DNA of 19,715 bases from Candidatus Aminicenantota bacterium (GTDB lineage: Bacteria; Acidobacteriota; UBA4820; DSQY01), in contig DAHXMK010000371.1 in the NCBI GenBank assembly GCA_027365515.1, forward strand, positions 1 to 19,715. The letters are read 5' to 3'. Positions 13,898-19,715 of this stretch are shown here, piece by piece. The notes under the pieces were generated by a model that was given only the letters and a program-made list of their open reading frames with translations, had not been told where the DNA came from and did not search any database. The position numbers were made by a program, and so were the translations under genes. How positions within the stretch are numbered: position 1 is the first letter of the stretch; each line of letters starts with the position of its first letter.

Positions 13898-15702
13898 GAG
13901 TAGTAGCGTATAAGCGCCTCGATGTAAGCTTCGGCGACCGCTTGCCGGTAGTTTGGGTCTTTGAGAAGCGCCGCGTCCTGCTTGTTTGCGATGTTGCAGA
14001 CTTCCAGGAGCACGCTGCAAGGCGTTTCGGAATCCCTGAGAACCGCCGGAACCCAAGGCCTGCGGCCTCTTACAACGTGATCCCTCGTCGGATTGTAAGG
14101 ATGCAAAGGCAGTCCCTTGCTGGCGAAGGCCTCTTCCATTTTCCTGGCGAACTGGCGCGAAAGCCCCTCGCTTCTTATCAGTTGCTTCTCGGACAAGGAA
14201 TAGACCGGCTTTGCCTTGTACTCGGCATAGCGCGCATAGGCGCTACCCGCCTGGCTCCACTTGGTCGAGCGGTAGGGAGTGCCTGGAATGTAAAACATCG
14301 AACCGCGCAACGATGGATGCAACGAATCGGCATGGACCGAAGTGAAGACGATCCTTCCTGGATCGAGTCCCTCCTTGACGAGCCTTTCAAAGTATTGGTT
14401 GGCCAAGTACCAGCGCAGGTTTACCTCGACCTTCGTTTCGCTGGTTGACTCCTGGTGGAACCATGGGTGGGTAAGTATGACGGCCCCCGTGTTCGGAGTG
14501 AGGCCGGATTTTTCTTGCGGCTTTAGGCCGAGGCCGGGGTCGAGAAGAGTAAGAAGGACTCTGGCCTTGGTGCGCTTTTCGAGCCCCTCGTGGATACGGC
14601 AGACGATGTCGTAAACGTAGGAGTCCTCCCAGACCCCGTTTTTGACGGCGCCGCGGTCCAGCCCTCCGTGACCGGCGTCCAAGATGACCACAACGCCGTC
14701 GAGCGCTTCGCTCCTTATTGGGTTCTTGACCGCGTTGGTCTCGTCCTGGTTCACGAGCCACGCCTTGTAGCGCGCGTCATCTTGGGGAAGGTATTGCGGC
14801 AGCAGGTTGTTCAAGGGGATTTTTACCGAGAACCCGACCGGGATCGCCGTCACGTCTTTTATCCCGGAGCGCTTGGCAATCTGCATGGCGAGGGCGTTTA
14901 CGTCAGAGGCGTCAACGTTGCCCGTGAAGCGGACGACTACCGCCGAGTAGAGCGCCTCTTTCGCTTGAAGCTTGTATGCGGCAAACCGGCCTTGGCTGTC
15001 CTCTCCGTAAGAGAGCAGCGCGCGAACCGCGTCGGGCTGGGCCTGCTCTTCAGCGGCAGGCGGCCGTGGAGGCGGTGGTTCTGACGGAGCCGGCGGAGGC
15101 GCAACTGGCGGTTCTTCCTCAGCCGGCTGGGGTTTCGGCGGTTGCCGTTCCTCCTCGCCGCCTTGCCCAAACCGGCGGAACGGCTCTCCAAGAAGCCCGT
15201 AAGGAATGAAGACAAGTTCTCCCCGGCGGAAGCGCTTGATTTTTCTGTTTGCCTCTCTCAGGTTGGGGCCGCTTTTGGCGTCACGAGCAAACCAGCGCGC
15301 CAGGTCGCTCCACGAGCCCCTTTCCCAACGGTGCTCCCACCCGTTCTTGGTCCGCCTGTCCTTGGGAAATAGCGCCGCGATGGTTTCATCCGCGTAAAGC
15401 TGGCTCAACAGGTCGAAAGGAATCCGCGCTTCAACCAGCCGCCTCCCTCTGCGCCTCGGGTTGGCTTTGGCGATGAGCTCGTCGTCGCCTGAATCACCTG
15501 TATATCTCAAAGCGACCGCGCGGAGCCCGCCTCTCTTGGGCACGGGGACTCGCAAGTAGATGTCCCCCTCTATTACCGCCCGCCGCCCCTGCTTCGTAGC
15601 TACCGAAACGGTTCTTGAGGCAGGAGCTTTGGCTTGAATTCCAAAAACAATAGCCGAAAGGAAAGTCGCGGCCAAGAGGATGACCGTTCCAGAACGCCTC
15701 AT
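13894..15702 (-). CDS. N-acetylmuramoyl-L-alanine amidase with N-terminal LysM-like repeats
   Basis: This 602-residue exported cell-wall hydrolase cuts the bond between MurNAc and the stem peptide. A signal peptide is visible (basic MRR, hydrophobic core, cleavage near residues 24-26). The C-terminal Amidase_3 domain (about 336-602) has the zinc ligands and catalytic residues expected: H345 in LDAGHGG, E359 in GVWED, H457 in TSVHAD and E567 in LLEVCN. Before it lie three segments (about 49-100, 122-171, 242-300) each ending in an IP-type strand (RIPFDLL, FIPYGLL, KIPLNNLL) that look like divergent LysM peptidoglycan-binding modules. A Pro/Glu-rich linker (about 186-222) separates the second and third. 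The start ATG overlaps the gatA stop (ATGA). Cytosolic gatA and this periplasmic enzyme are linked by transcription, not obviously by function. Confidence 0.9.
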   Translation of the reverse strand: MRRSGTVILLAATFLSAIVFGIQAKAPASRTVSVATKQGRRAVIEGDIYLRVPVPKRGGLRAVALRYTGDSGDDELIAKANPRRRGRRLVEARIPFDLLSQLYADETIAALFPKDRRTKNGWEHRWERGSWSDLARWFARDAKSGPNLREANRKIKRFRRGELVFIPYGLLGEPFRRFGQGGEEERQPPKPQPAEEEPPVAPPPAPSEPPPPRPPAAEEQAQPDAVRALLSYGEDSQGRFAAYKLQAKEALYSAVVVRFTGNVDASDVNALAMQIAKRSGIKDVTAIPVGFSVKIPLNNLLPQYLPQDDARYKAWLVNQDETNAVKNPIRSEALDGVVVILDAGHGGLDRGAVKNGVWEDSYVYDIVCRIHEGLEKRTKARVLLTLLDPGLGLKPQEKSGLTPNTGAVILTHPWFHQESTSETKVEVNLRWYLANQYFERLVKEGLDPGRIVFTSVHADSLHPSLRGSMFYIPGTPYRSTKWSQAGSAYARYAEYKAKPVYSLSEKQLIRSEGLSRQFARKMEEAFASKGLPLHPYNPTRDHVVRGRRPWVPAVLRDSETPCSVLLEVCNIANKQDAALLKDPNYRQAVAEAYIEALIRYYS

Positions 15703-17153
15703 GAGGGATGCCTTTCAAGGAGACAGAGACGCTCTTCGATGAACTTGGCGGTTTGAAGCAGGAGGGGCTCGCCGAGCCTTCTTCCAGAGATCTGTGCTCC
15801 GACAGGCAGGCCGTCGCTAGCAAAACCGCACGGGAACGAAAGGCTGGGAAAGCCTCCCAGGTTGGGCGGAATCGTGAAGACGTCGCAAAGATACATCCTC
15901 ATCGGGTCGCCGCTTCGCTCCCCAATGGGGAACGCCGGCCCAGGGGTGGCCGGCCCGAGCAGGATGTCAACCTCCTTGAAGGCGTTCTCAAAATCTCTCG
16001 TGATGGCCTGCCTCGCAAAGAGGGCCTTGTTGTAGAAAGCATCCCGATACCCCGCCGAGAGAACGAAAGTGCCGGCCAAGATGCGGCGCTTGACCTCTTC
16101 CCCGAAACCAGCGCTCCTGGAGGCCTCGGCTCGCTCTCCGGAATCAGGTCCGCCGGGGCTGAAGCCGTAGCGCACGCCGTCGTAGCGGGCGAGGTTGGCG
16201 GAGCATTCGGCCGGGGCGATCACGTAGTAAGCCGCGAGAGCGTACGATGCGTGCGGCAGCGAAACCTCGCTCACCATTGCGCCGCCGTTTTCCAAAATGG
16301 CCGCGGCTTTGAGTACCCCTTCGCGGACCGCCGGGGCAACGCCCTTTCCGATTTGCTCGGCAAGAAGGCCGACCCGCAGCTTCTTTACATCGAGCGGTTC
16401 GAGCCGTTGGCTCTCCGGAGGAAGCTTCAGACAGGTCGAGTCCCTTGGGTCCTCTCCGCTGATGGCCGAAAAAAGGAGCGCGCAGTCATCCGCGTTCCTG
16501 GCCAGCGGTCCCACCTGATCAAGGGAGGAGGCGAAGGCGACAAGCCCGTAACGGCTCACCCTTCCATAAGTAGGCCGCAGTCCGACCAGGCCGCAAAAAG
16601 CGGCCGGCTGTTTGACGGAGCCTCCGGTGTCAGACCCCAAAGCGAGCGTCGCCATCCCGGCGGAAACGGCACTTGCGGAACCGCTACTGCTTCCGCCAGG
16701 CACCATCTTCCTGTTCCACGGATTCAGGGCGGGACCAAAAGCCGAGGTCTCTCCCGAAGAGCCCATCGCGAACTCGTCCATGTTGGCTTTCCCGACCATC
16801 AGCGCGCCGGCGGCCTCCAACCTCTCGACGACCGTCGCGTCGTAAGGGGCGGTCCAGTCCGCCAGCATCCGGCTTCCGCAAGTTGTCTTCTGGCCCTTTG
16901 TGCAGAGGTTATCCTTGACGACAACCGGGACGCCGGCAAGCGGTGGAAGAGCTTTTCCCTTCGCCTTGCTCTTGTCGAGTGTTGTCGCCGTGGCCATGGC
17001 GCGCTCTTCGGTTATTGTAAGAATGGCGTTGAGGCTGGGATTGAGTTTGCTGACCCTGTCCAGGAAAAAGCGAGCGCTCTCTACGCAGGATGCTTCGCCC
17101 TTGGCTACTGTGCCACGAATGGCCGAGGCGGTTGACCATTCGGAGATGCTCAC
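15699..17153 (-). CDS. gatA: Asp/Glu-tRNA(Asn/Gln) amidotransferase subunit A
   Basis: The 484-residue amidase-signature enzyme releases ammonia from glutamine for transamidation of mischarged Glu-tRNA(Gln) or Asp-tRNA(Asn). The Ser-cisSer-Lys triad is K80 (VVVKDN), S155 (GGSSSGSASA) and S179 (SDTGGSV), one residue off the Staphylococcus GatA numbering I recall. The start is GTG (17153-17151), overlapping the gatC stop as GTGA, with AAGGGCGG upstream. The position directly behind gatC separates it from generic amidases of the same fold. The third subunit, gatB, is not in the window and must lie elsewhere if the complex is functional. Confidence 0.94.
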   Translation of the reverse strand: MSISEWSTASAIRGTVAKGEASCVESARFFLDRVSKLNPSLNAILTITEERAMATATTLDKSKAKGKALPPLAGVPVVVKDNLCTKGQKTTCGSRMLADWTAPYDATVVERLEAAGALMVGKANMDEFAMGSSGETSAFGPALNPWNRKMVPGGSSSGSASAVSAGMATLALGSDTGGSVKQPAAFCGLVGLRPTYGRVSRYGLVAFASSLDQVGPLARNADDCALLFSAISGEDPRDSTCLKLPPESQRLEPLDVKKLRVGLLAEQIGKGVAPAVREGVLKAAAILENGGAMVSEVSLPHASYALAAYYVIAPAECSANLARYDGVRYGFSPGGPDSGERAEASRSAGFGEEVKRRILAGTFVLSAGYRDAFYNKALFARQAITRDFENAFKEVDILLGPATPGPAFPIGERSGDPMRMYLCDVFTIPPNLGGFPSLSFPCGFASDGLPVGAQISGRRLGEPLLLQTAKFIEERLCLLERHPS

Positions 17154-17449
17154 TGGTGGCCGCCCTTCACGAATTTGGGAACTCGGAAGAAGCCTGAAGC
17201 CGAATGGGGCGACGCTGGAAGAACGACGTCTTTGTCCAGTCCGGGCTGGGCCGCGTCCTCGCGCAACGCAGAAATTCCGGCGCCGCTCTCTTCCGCCGCT
17301 TCGGCTTCTATAGCCTTCAAGCTGCTCACGTACTCCAATATAGCTTCAAGTTGGGGAAGAAGCCTCTCCCGCTCTTTCTTGGAAATAGTCAGCTTCGCCA
17401 GTTTCGAGAGTGTCTCAAATCTTTCCGGACAGAGTACCTTCTCGCCCAT
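17150..17449 (-). CDS. gatC: Asp/Glu-tRNA(Asn/Gln) amidotransferase subunit C
   Basis: The 99-residue small subunit stabilises GatA-GatB. It has the family pattern LSKLAKLTISKKERERLLPQLEAILEYVSSLKAI (about 14-47) and the C-terminal region with LREDAAQPGLDKDVVLPASP and GFFRVPKFV, typical of the belt that wraps GatA. ATG 17449-17447 is chosen because it gives the normal length; the frame stays open for another 59 codons upstream, but those lie over the divergent epmA start and do not resemble GatC. No ribosome binding site is visible, and the -10 box TATACT ends only 7 nt before the ATG, so the mRNA may be leaderless. Confidence 0.9.
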   Translation of the reverse strand: MGEKVLCPERFETLSKLAKLTISKKERERLLPQLEAILEYVSSLKAIEAEAAEESGAGISALREDAAQPGLDKDVVLPASPHSASGFFRVPKFVKGGHQ

Positions 17450-17456
17450 CGTGTAT

Positions 17457-17485
17457 AGTATAAGGTGGCGAGGCGCCTCATGGAA
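17457..17485 (-). promoter_or_regulatory. Candidate gatC promoter with leaderless start
   Basis: On the minus strand a good -10 box, TATACT (17462-17457), lies 7 nt before the gatC ATG; the hexamer 17 bp further upstream (TTCCAT, 17485-17480) is a poor -35. Transcription would begin at or next to the ATG. The same TATA core on the plus strand reads TATAGT (17454-17459), a possible -10 for epmA, so the two promoters would overlap face to face. Confidence 0.4.
17470..17479. repeat. Perfect 10-bp palindrome between gatC and epmA
   Basis: GAGGCGCCTC is its own reverse complement. It lies within the spacer of the candidate gatC promoter and just before the ATG at 17480. Palindromes of this length occur by chance about once per kilobase, so a binding-site role is only a possibility. 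Confidence 0.3.
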
Positions 17486-17509
17486 GCCCCGCGGTTGAAC
17501 CAGAAATGA
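17480..17509 (+). CDS. Possible 9-codon leader ORF coupled to epmA
   Basis: The ATG at 17480 has a plausible ribosome binding site (GAGG, 17470-17473, 6 nt spacing) and opens the frame MEAPRLNQK, whose TGA (17507-17509) overlaps the epmA ATG as ATGA. epmA itself has no visible ribosome binding site, so re-initiation after this short frame would explain how it is translated. It may also be coincidence. Confidence 0.3.
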   Translation: MEAPRLNQK

Positions 17510-18516
17510 CGAAGGCAATTGAAAATATTCGTGAGCGGCTCCCCCTTTTTCACGAGAGGGAAAGGTTCCTGCGGACAGTCCGCTCCTTTTTTCACGCGCG
17601 CCGTTTCCTTGAAGTTGACGCCCCAATTTTGGTGCCCAGCGCCGGGATGGAACCTCATCTCGATCCGTTCAAGGTCAAAGGCGAGGCGACGGGGCTGGAA
17701 GCTTTCCTTCCGACCTCGCCGGAATTTTATTTGAAGAGGCTGCTGGCCGCCGGCTCCGGCCCGTGTTTTTCGCTCGCTCCCTCTTTCAGGGATGAGGTTT
17801 CAGGCAGCGGCCACAGCCCCGAGTTCCTCATGCTCGAATGGTACAGGTCCGGTGAGACTCTCGCCGCCATACTCAAGGATGCTCAAGCCTTGCTTAGAAA
17901 GATGGCGGCGGCCTTTCTTCCGGGGGGCGTCGTGAAGCGCGACGGCCTTGAATGCGACCTTTCCGGAAAGATAATCAAGATGGAGCTTGGTAAGGCCTTC
18001 GAGCGCTTCGTCGGCGTTGATTGGCGCGCGCTTCGCACTTTGGCTGAGTGGCGGGATGCCGCCACGCGCCACGGAGCGGGCCAGGCGAAAGGCTGGTCCG
18101 AGAACGACTGCTTCAGCTATTTGATGCTCACCCGCGTGGAGCCGGAGCTTGCCCGCCTAGGCCGCCCGGCCGCCCTCTTTGGCTATCCGCCGTTTCAGGC
18201 GGCGCTGGCCGCCGAAAAGGAAAGCGAGCCTGGCGTGATAGACCGCTTCGAGCTATTTGCAGCCGGAGTTGAGTTGGCCAACGCCTATCAAGAGCTTTGT
18301 GATGGCGCCGAGCAGCGCCGCCGATACGACCTATTTCAAGCGGAGAGGCGCGCCGCGGGGAAGCCTCCACACCCGAGGGACGAGGAATTTTTCGAGGCGG
18401 TTGATCTGCTTTCGCCGAGCGCCGGCATAGCCCTCGGCGCCGACAGGCTTCTCTCCATTTTACTGGACAGGAAGCTCCAGGACGTACGCCACAACTCGCT
18501 TGGCGCTCGCTCCTAA
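17506..18516 (+). CDS. epmA: EF-P lysine lysyltransferase (LysRS-like, GenX/PoxA/YjeA)
   Basis: The 336-residue protein is a class II lysyl-tRNA synthetase catalytic core without the anticodon-binding domain. Such stand-alone proteins attach (R)-beta-lysine to elongation factor P, which relieves ribosome stalling at polyproline. Motif 1 is FLEVDAPILVPSAGMEPHL (34-52), motif 2 FSLAPSFRDE...HSPEFLMLEWYR (88-114) and motif 3 GIALGADRLLSILL (307-320); AYQELCDG lies before motif 3, as in the family. The start ATG lacks a clear ribosome binding site but overlaps a short upstream frame. Neither efp nor epmB (the lysine 2,3-aminomutase) is in the window. The family match is strong; the exact substrate amino acid is inferred. 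Confidence 0.9.
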   Translation: MTKAIENIRERLPLFHERERFLRTVRSFFHARRFLEVDAPILVPSAGMEPHLDPFKVKGEATGLEAFLPTSPEFYLKRLLAAGSGPCFSLAPSFRDEVSGSGHSPEFLMLEWYRSGETLAAILKDAQALLRKMAAAFLPGGVVKRDGLECDLSGKIIKMELGKAFERFVGVDWRALRTLAEWRDAATRHGAGQAKGWSENDCFSYLMLTRVEPELARLGRPAALFGYPPFQAALAAEKESEPGVIDRFELFAAGVELANAYQELCDGAEQRRRYDLFQAERRAAGKPPHPRDEEFFEAVDLLSPSAGIALGADRLLSILLDRKLQDVRHNSLGARS

Positions 18517-18538
18517 TACCGGTCCCGCAAGAATGCGC

Positions 18539-19468
18539 TCAGCCGCGGGCCGCCGCAAGGCGGCAGCCCAGGGCGATGGAATAAAACTTTGACTCCTCGG
18601 TGTCGGCGCGGCTGGTCAGTATGCAGGGCGCAGCGGCGCCGGCGACGACGGCGGCGAGCTTGGCGCCGGCCAGAAGCGTGGCGGTCTTGTAAAATGCGTT
18701 GCCGGCCTCAATGTTCGGGAAGATGAGCGCGTCGGCCTCTCCGGCCACGGCGCTCTTTAGCCCCTTGATGGCGCAAGCCTCAGGGCTTATGGCAACGTCC
18801 ATCGCCAAGGGCCCGTCCACGAGCGCGCCTTTGATCTGGCCCCGCTCGGCCATCTTTGCTATTACGGCGGCGTCCAGCGTGGCGGGCATCTTGTCCGAGA
18901 CCTTTTCGCTCGCGGCCAGCAGCGCCACCTTTGGCTTCTCTATGCCGAAGCTTCTGGCGGCGGCGGCGCAGTATTCGATCATCTTCACCTTCGCCGGAAG
19001 GTCCGGCGAAGGCAGGACCGCCACGTCGCTCACGAAGAGGAGTTTTCCGTGGCTCGCTTGATAGGCGGGTATCTCCAGCACCGTGATGTGGCTGAGGACA
19101 TTGCCCTTGGGAAGGAGCCCGCACTCTTTATCCAGGATGAGCCTCATATAGGCGTCGCTGGAAATGAGCCCCTTCATCAGGACCTGCGCCTCGCCATTTC
19201 GGACCATGTCCCTGGCTATCTTTCCCGCGGCTTTCTCGTCCTTCTCGTCAATTATATTGAAAAGCTTCCTGTCAATCCCGAATTTGGAGCAGAGCCCGGC
19301 GATTCTCGCGCCGTCGCCGGCGAGCGTGACCGAAGCAATCTTTTCGGTGGCCGCCCTTGCGGCGGCCTGAATCGTGTGTTCATCGTGGCCGGCCGCGACG
19401 GCGACCCGCCTTGGGGCCTCGCCTTTCAGCGTTTCAACCATCCCAGCAAGGGTTCTTATCGGTTCCAT
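18539..19468 (-). CDS. ptb: Phosphate butyryltransferase (phosphotransbutyrylase)
   Basis: The 309-residue enzyme of the phosphate acetyl/butyryltransferase family converts butyryl-CoA plus phosphate to butyryl phosphate and CoA. Family motifs are QVLMKGLISSDAYMRLIL (about 95-112), HITVLEIP (127-134), FVSDVAVLPSP (145-155) and the C-terminal SRADTEESKFYSIAL (286-300). Butyryl rather than acetyl specificity is inferred from the adjacent butyrate kinase. ATG 19468-19466 is chosen over longer frames because AAGGAGAGGGG precedes it and it overlaps the upstream stop as TGATG. The 22-bp gap to convergent epmA holds no clear terminator. Confidence 0.88.
   Translation of the reverse strand: MEPIRTLAGMVETLKGEAPRRVAVAAGHDEHTIQAAARAATEKIASVTLAGDGARIAGLCSKFGIDRKLFNIIDEKDEKAAGKIARDMVRNGEAQVLMKGLISSDAYMRLILDKECGLLPKGNVLSHITVLEIPAYQASHGKLLFVSDVAVLPSPDLPAKVKMIEYCAAAARSFGIEKPKVALLAASEKVSDKMPATLDAAVIAKMAERGQIKGALVDGPLAMDVAISPEACAIKGLKSAVAGEADALIFPNIEAGNAFYKTATLLAGAKLAAVVAGAAAPCILTSRADTEESKFYSIALGCRLAAARG
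18549..18564 (+). terminator. GC-rich hairpin after epmA, doubtful terminator
   Basis: GCCGCC, a GCAA tetraloop and GGCGGC form a perfect six-pair stem starting 33 nt after the epmA stop, inside the last codons of ptb on the other strand. It lacks a T-run, so intrinsic termination is unlikely; it could protect the epmA mRNA end. Confidence 0.25.
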
Positions 19469-19715
19469 CAACCCCTCTCCTTGAAAGCGTATTCTCTTAC
19501 CTCTTCCTTGCCCGAAAGGACTCGCAAGGCCCCCTTTACCAGGGCCCCCATCTCGTTCTCTCCCGGATATACGGAAACTCCGCACGGCATCGCCGAAGTG
19601 TAGCCTTTTATCTTTTCCACCAGCGCGTTCGAGCGCGCCATCCCGCCGGTGAGCAGGATCTGGTCCACCTTTTCGCCGTCGAAAGCGGGGACTAGCGAGG
19701 CGATCCATTTTGAAA
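19468..19715 (-). CDS. buk: Butyrate kinase, C-terminal fragment
   Basis: The gene enters from the right edge; the last 81 residues are visible. They read SKWIASLVPAFDGEKVDQI, then LLTGGMARSNALVEKIKGY, then VSVYPGENEMGALVKGALRVL, which is the characteristic C-terminal end of butyrate kinase in the acetate/butyrate kinase (ASKHA) fold, with the adenosine-binding LTGGMA loop. The enzyme makes butyrate and ATP from butyryl phosphate supplied by ptb. Its stop TGA (19470-19468) overlaps the ptb start. The order buk-ptb is the reverse of the clostridial ptb-buk order. Confidence 0.88.
   Translation of the reverse strand, partial: SKWIASLVPAFDGEKVDQILLTGGMARSNALVEKIKGYTSAMPCGVSVYPGENEMGALVKGALRVLSGKEEVREYAFKERG

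Noticed and set aside
15708..17135. 475-codon open frame on the plus strand opposite gatA
   Set aside because: It lies exactly antisense to gatA, whose catalytic triad and operon overlaps are unambiguous; the frame is a codon-bias artefact.
17450..17626. Longer gatC (158 residues)
   Set aside because: The added residues lie over the divergent epmA coding start and do not match GatC; the 99-residue form is the normal length.
19469..19708. N-terminal extension of ptb to 389 residues
   Set aside because: These codons lie in a different frame over butyrate kinase, are rich in Arg/Gly with no family likeness, and ptb has a good ribosome binding site at its own ATG.

Overview
This is a gene-dense stretch of about 19.7 kb of GC-rich bacterial chromosome carrying housekeeping and central-metabolism genes. 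I see no phage, transposon, CRISPR, rRNA or tRNA genes. The gene set points to a diderm (Gram-negative-type) bacterium that makes lipoproteins and has an MglA-type small GTPase, EF-P lysyltransferase (EpmA), GatCAB-type tRNA amidation and butyrate kinase/phosphotransbutyrylase. The Lgt signature and the MglA protein recall Deltaproteobacteria-like and related uncultivated lineages. The sequence alone does not fix a phylum, so that placement is inference.

Layout, left to right. (1) 1-120, minus: the first 40 codons of a CoaBC-like flavoprotein with a good promoter and ribosome binding site. (2) 299-1054, plus: a lipoate ligase/octanoyltransferase family protein, preceded by a possible 20-codon leader ORF. 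(3) 1149-5930, plus: a complete pyruvate (or related 2-oxoacid) dehydrogenase operon encoding E1-alpha, E1-beta, E2 and E3. The neighbouring lipoate gene could supply the cofactor that E2 needs. (4) 6100-11897, plus: ileS-lspA-lgt-pseudouridine synthase-DUF2520, four of them overlapping the gene before, behind a clear sigma70-type promoter. (5) 11936-13060, plus: MglA GTPase with a 175-residue C-terminal extension. Its end overlaps by 14 bp the end of a MerR-family regulator on the other strand (13047-13460). (6) 13522-13828: about 300 bp with no convincing gene. (7) 13894-17449, minus: gatC-gatA-N-acetylmuramoyl-L-alanine amidase, joined by 4-bp overlaps. (8) 17506-18516, plus: epmA, divergent from gatC, with a compact shared start region. 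(9) 18539-19715, minus: the end of butyrate kinase followed by a complete phosphate butyryltransferase.

How the genes fit together. The left third makes acetyl-CoA (PDH plus lipoylation, with CoA synthesis nearby). The right edge converts butyryl-CoA to butyrate with ATP gain. The middle covers translation and its fidelity (IleRS, GatCA, EpmA, rRNA pseudouridylation), lipoprotein maturation (Lgt, LspA) and cell-wall turnover (amidase). Translational coupling (ATGA, GTGA, TGATG) is used repeatedly on both strands.

I found no clear evidence for a wholly new system. The observations most worth following are the MglA GTPase fusion, the amidase with three divergent LysM-like repeats, the G6/C9 element at the likely start of the pdh mRNA, and the short, strongly initiated upstream ORFs before the lipoate gene and epmA.
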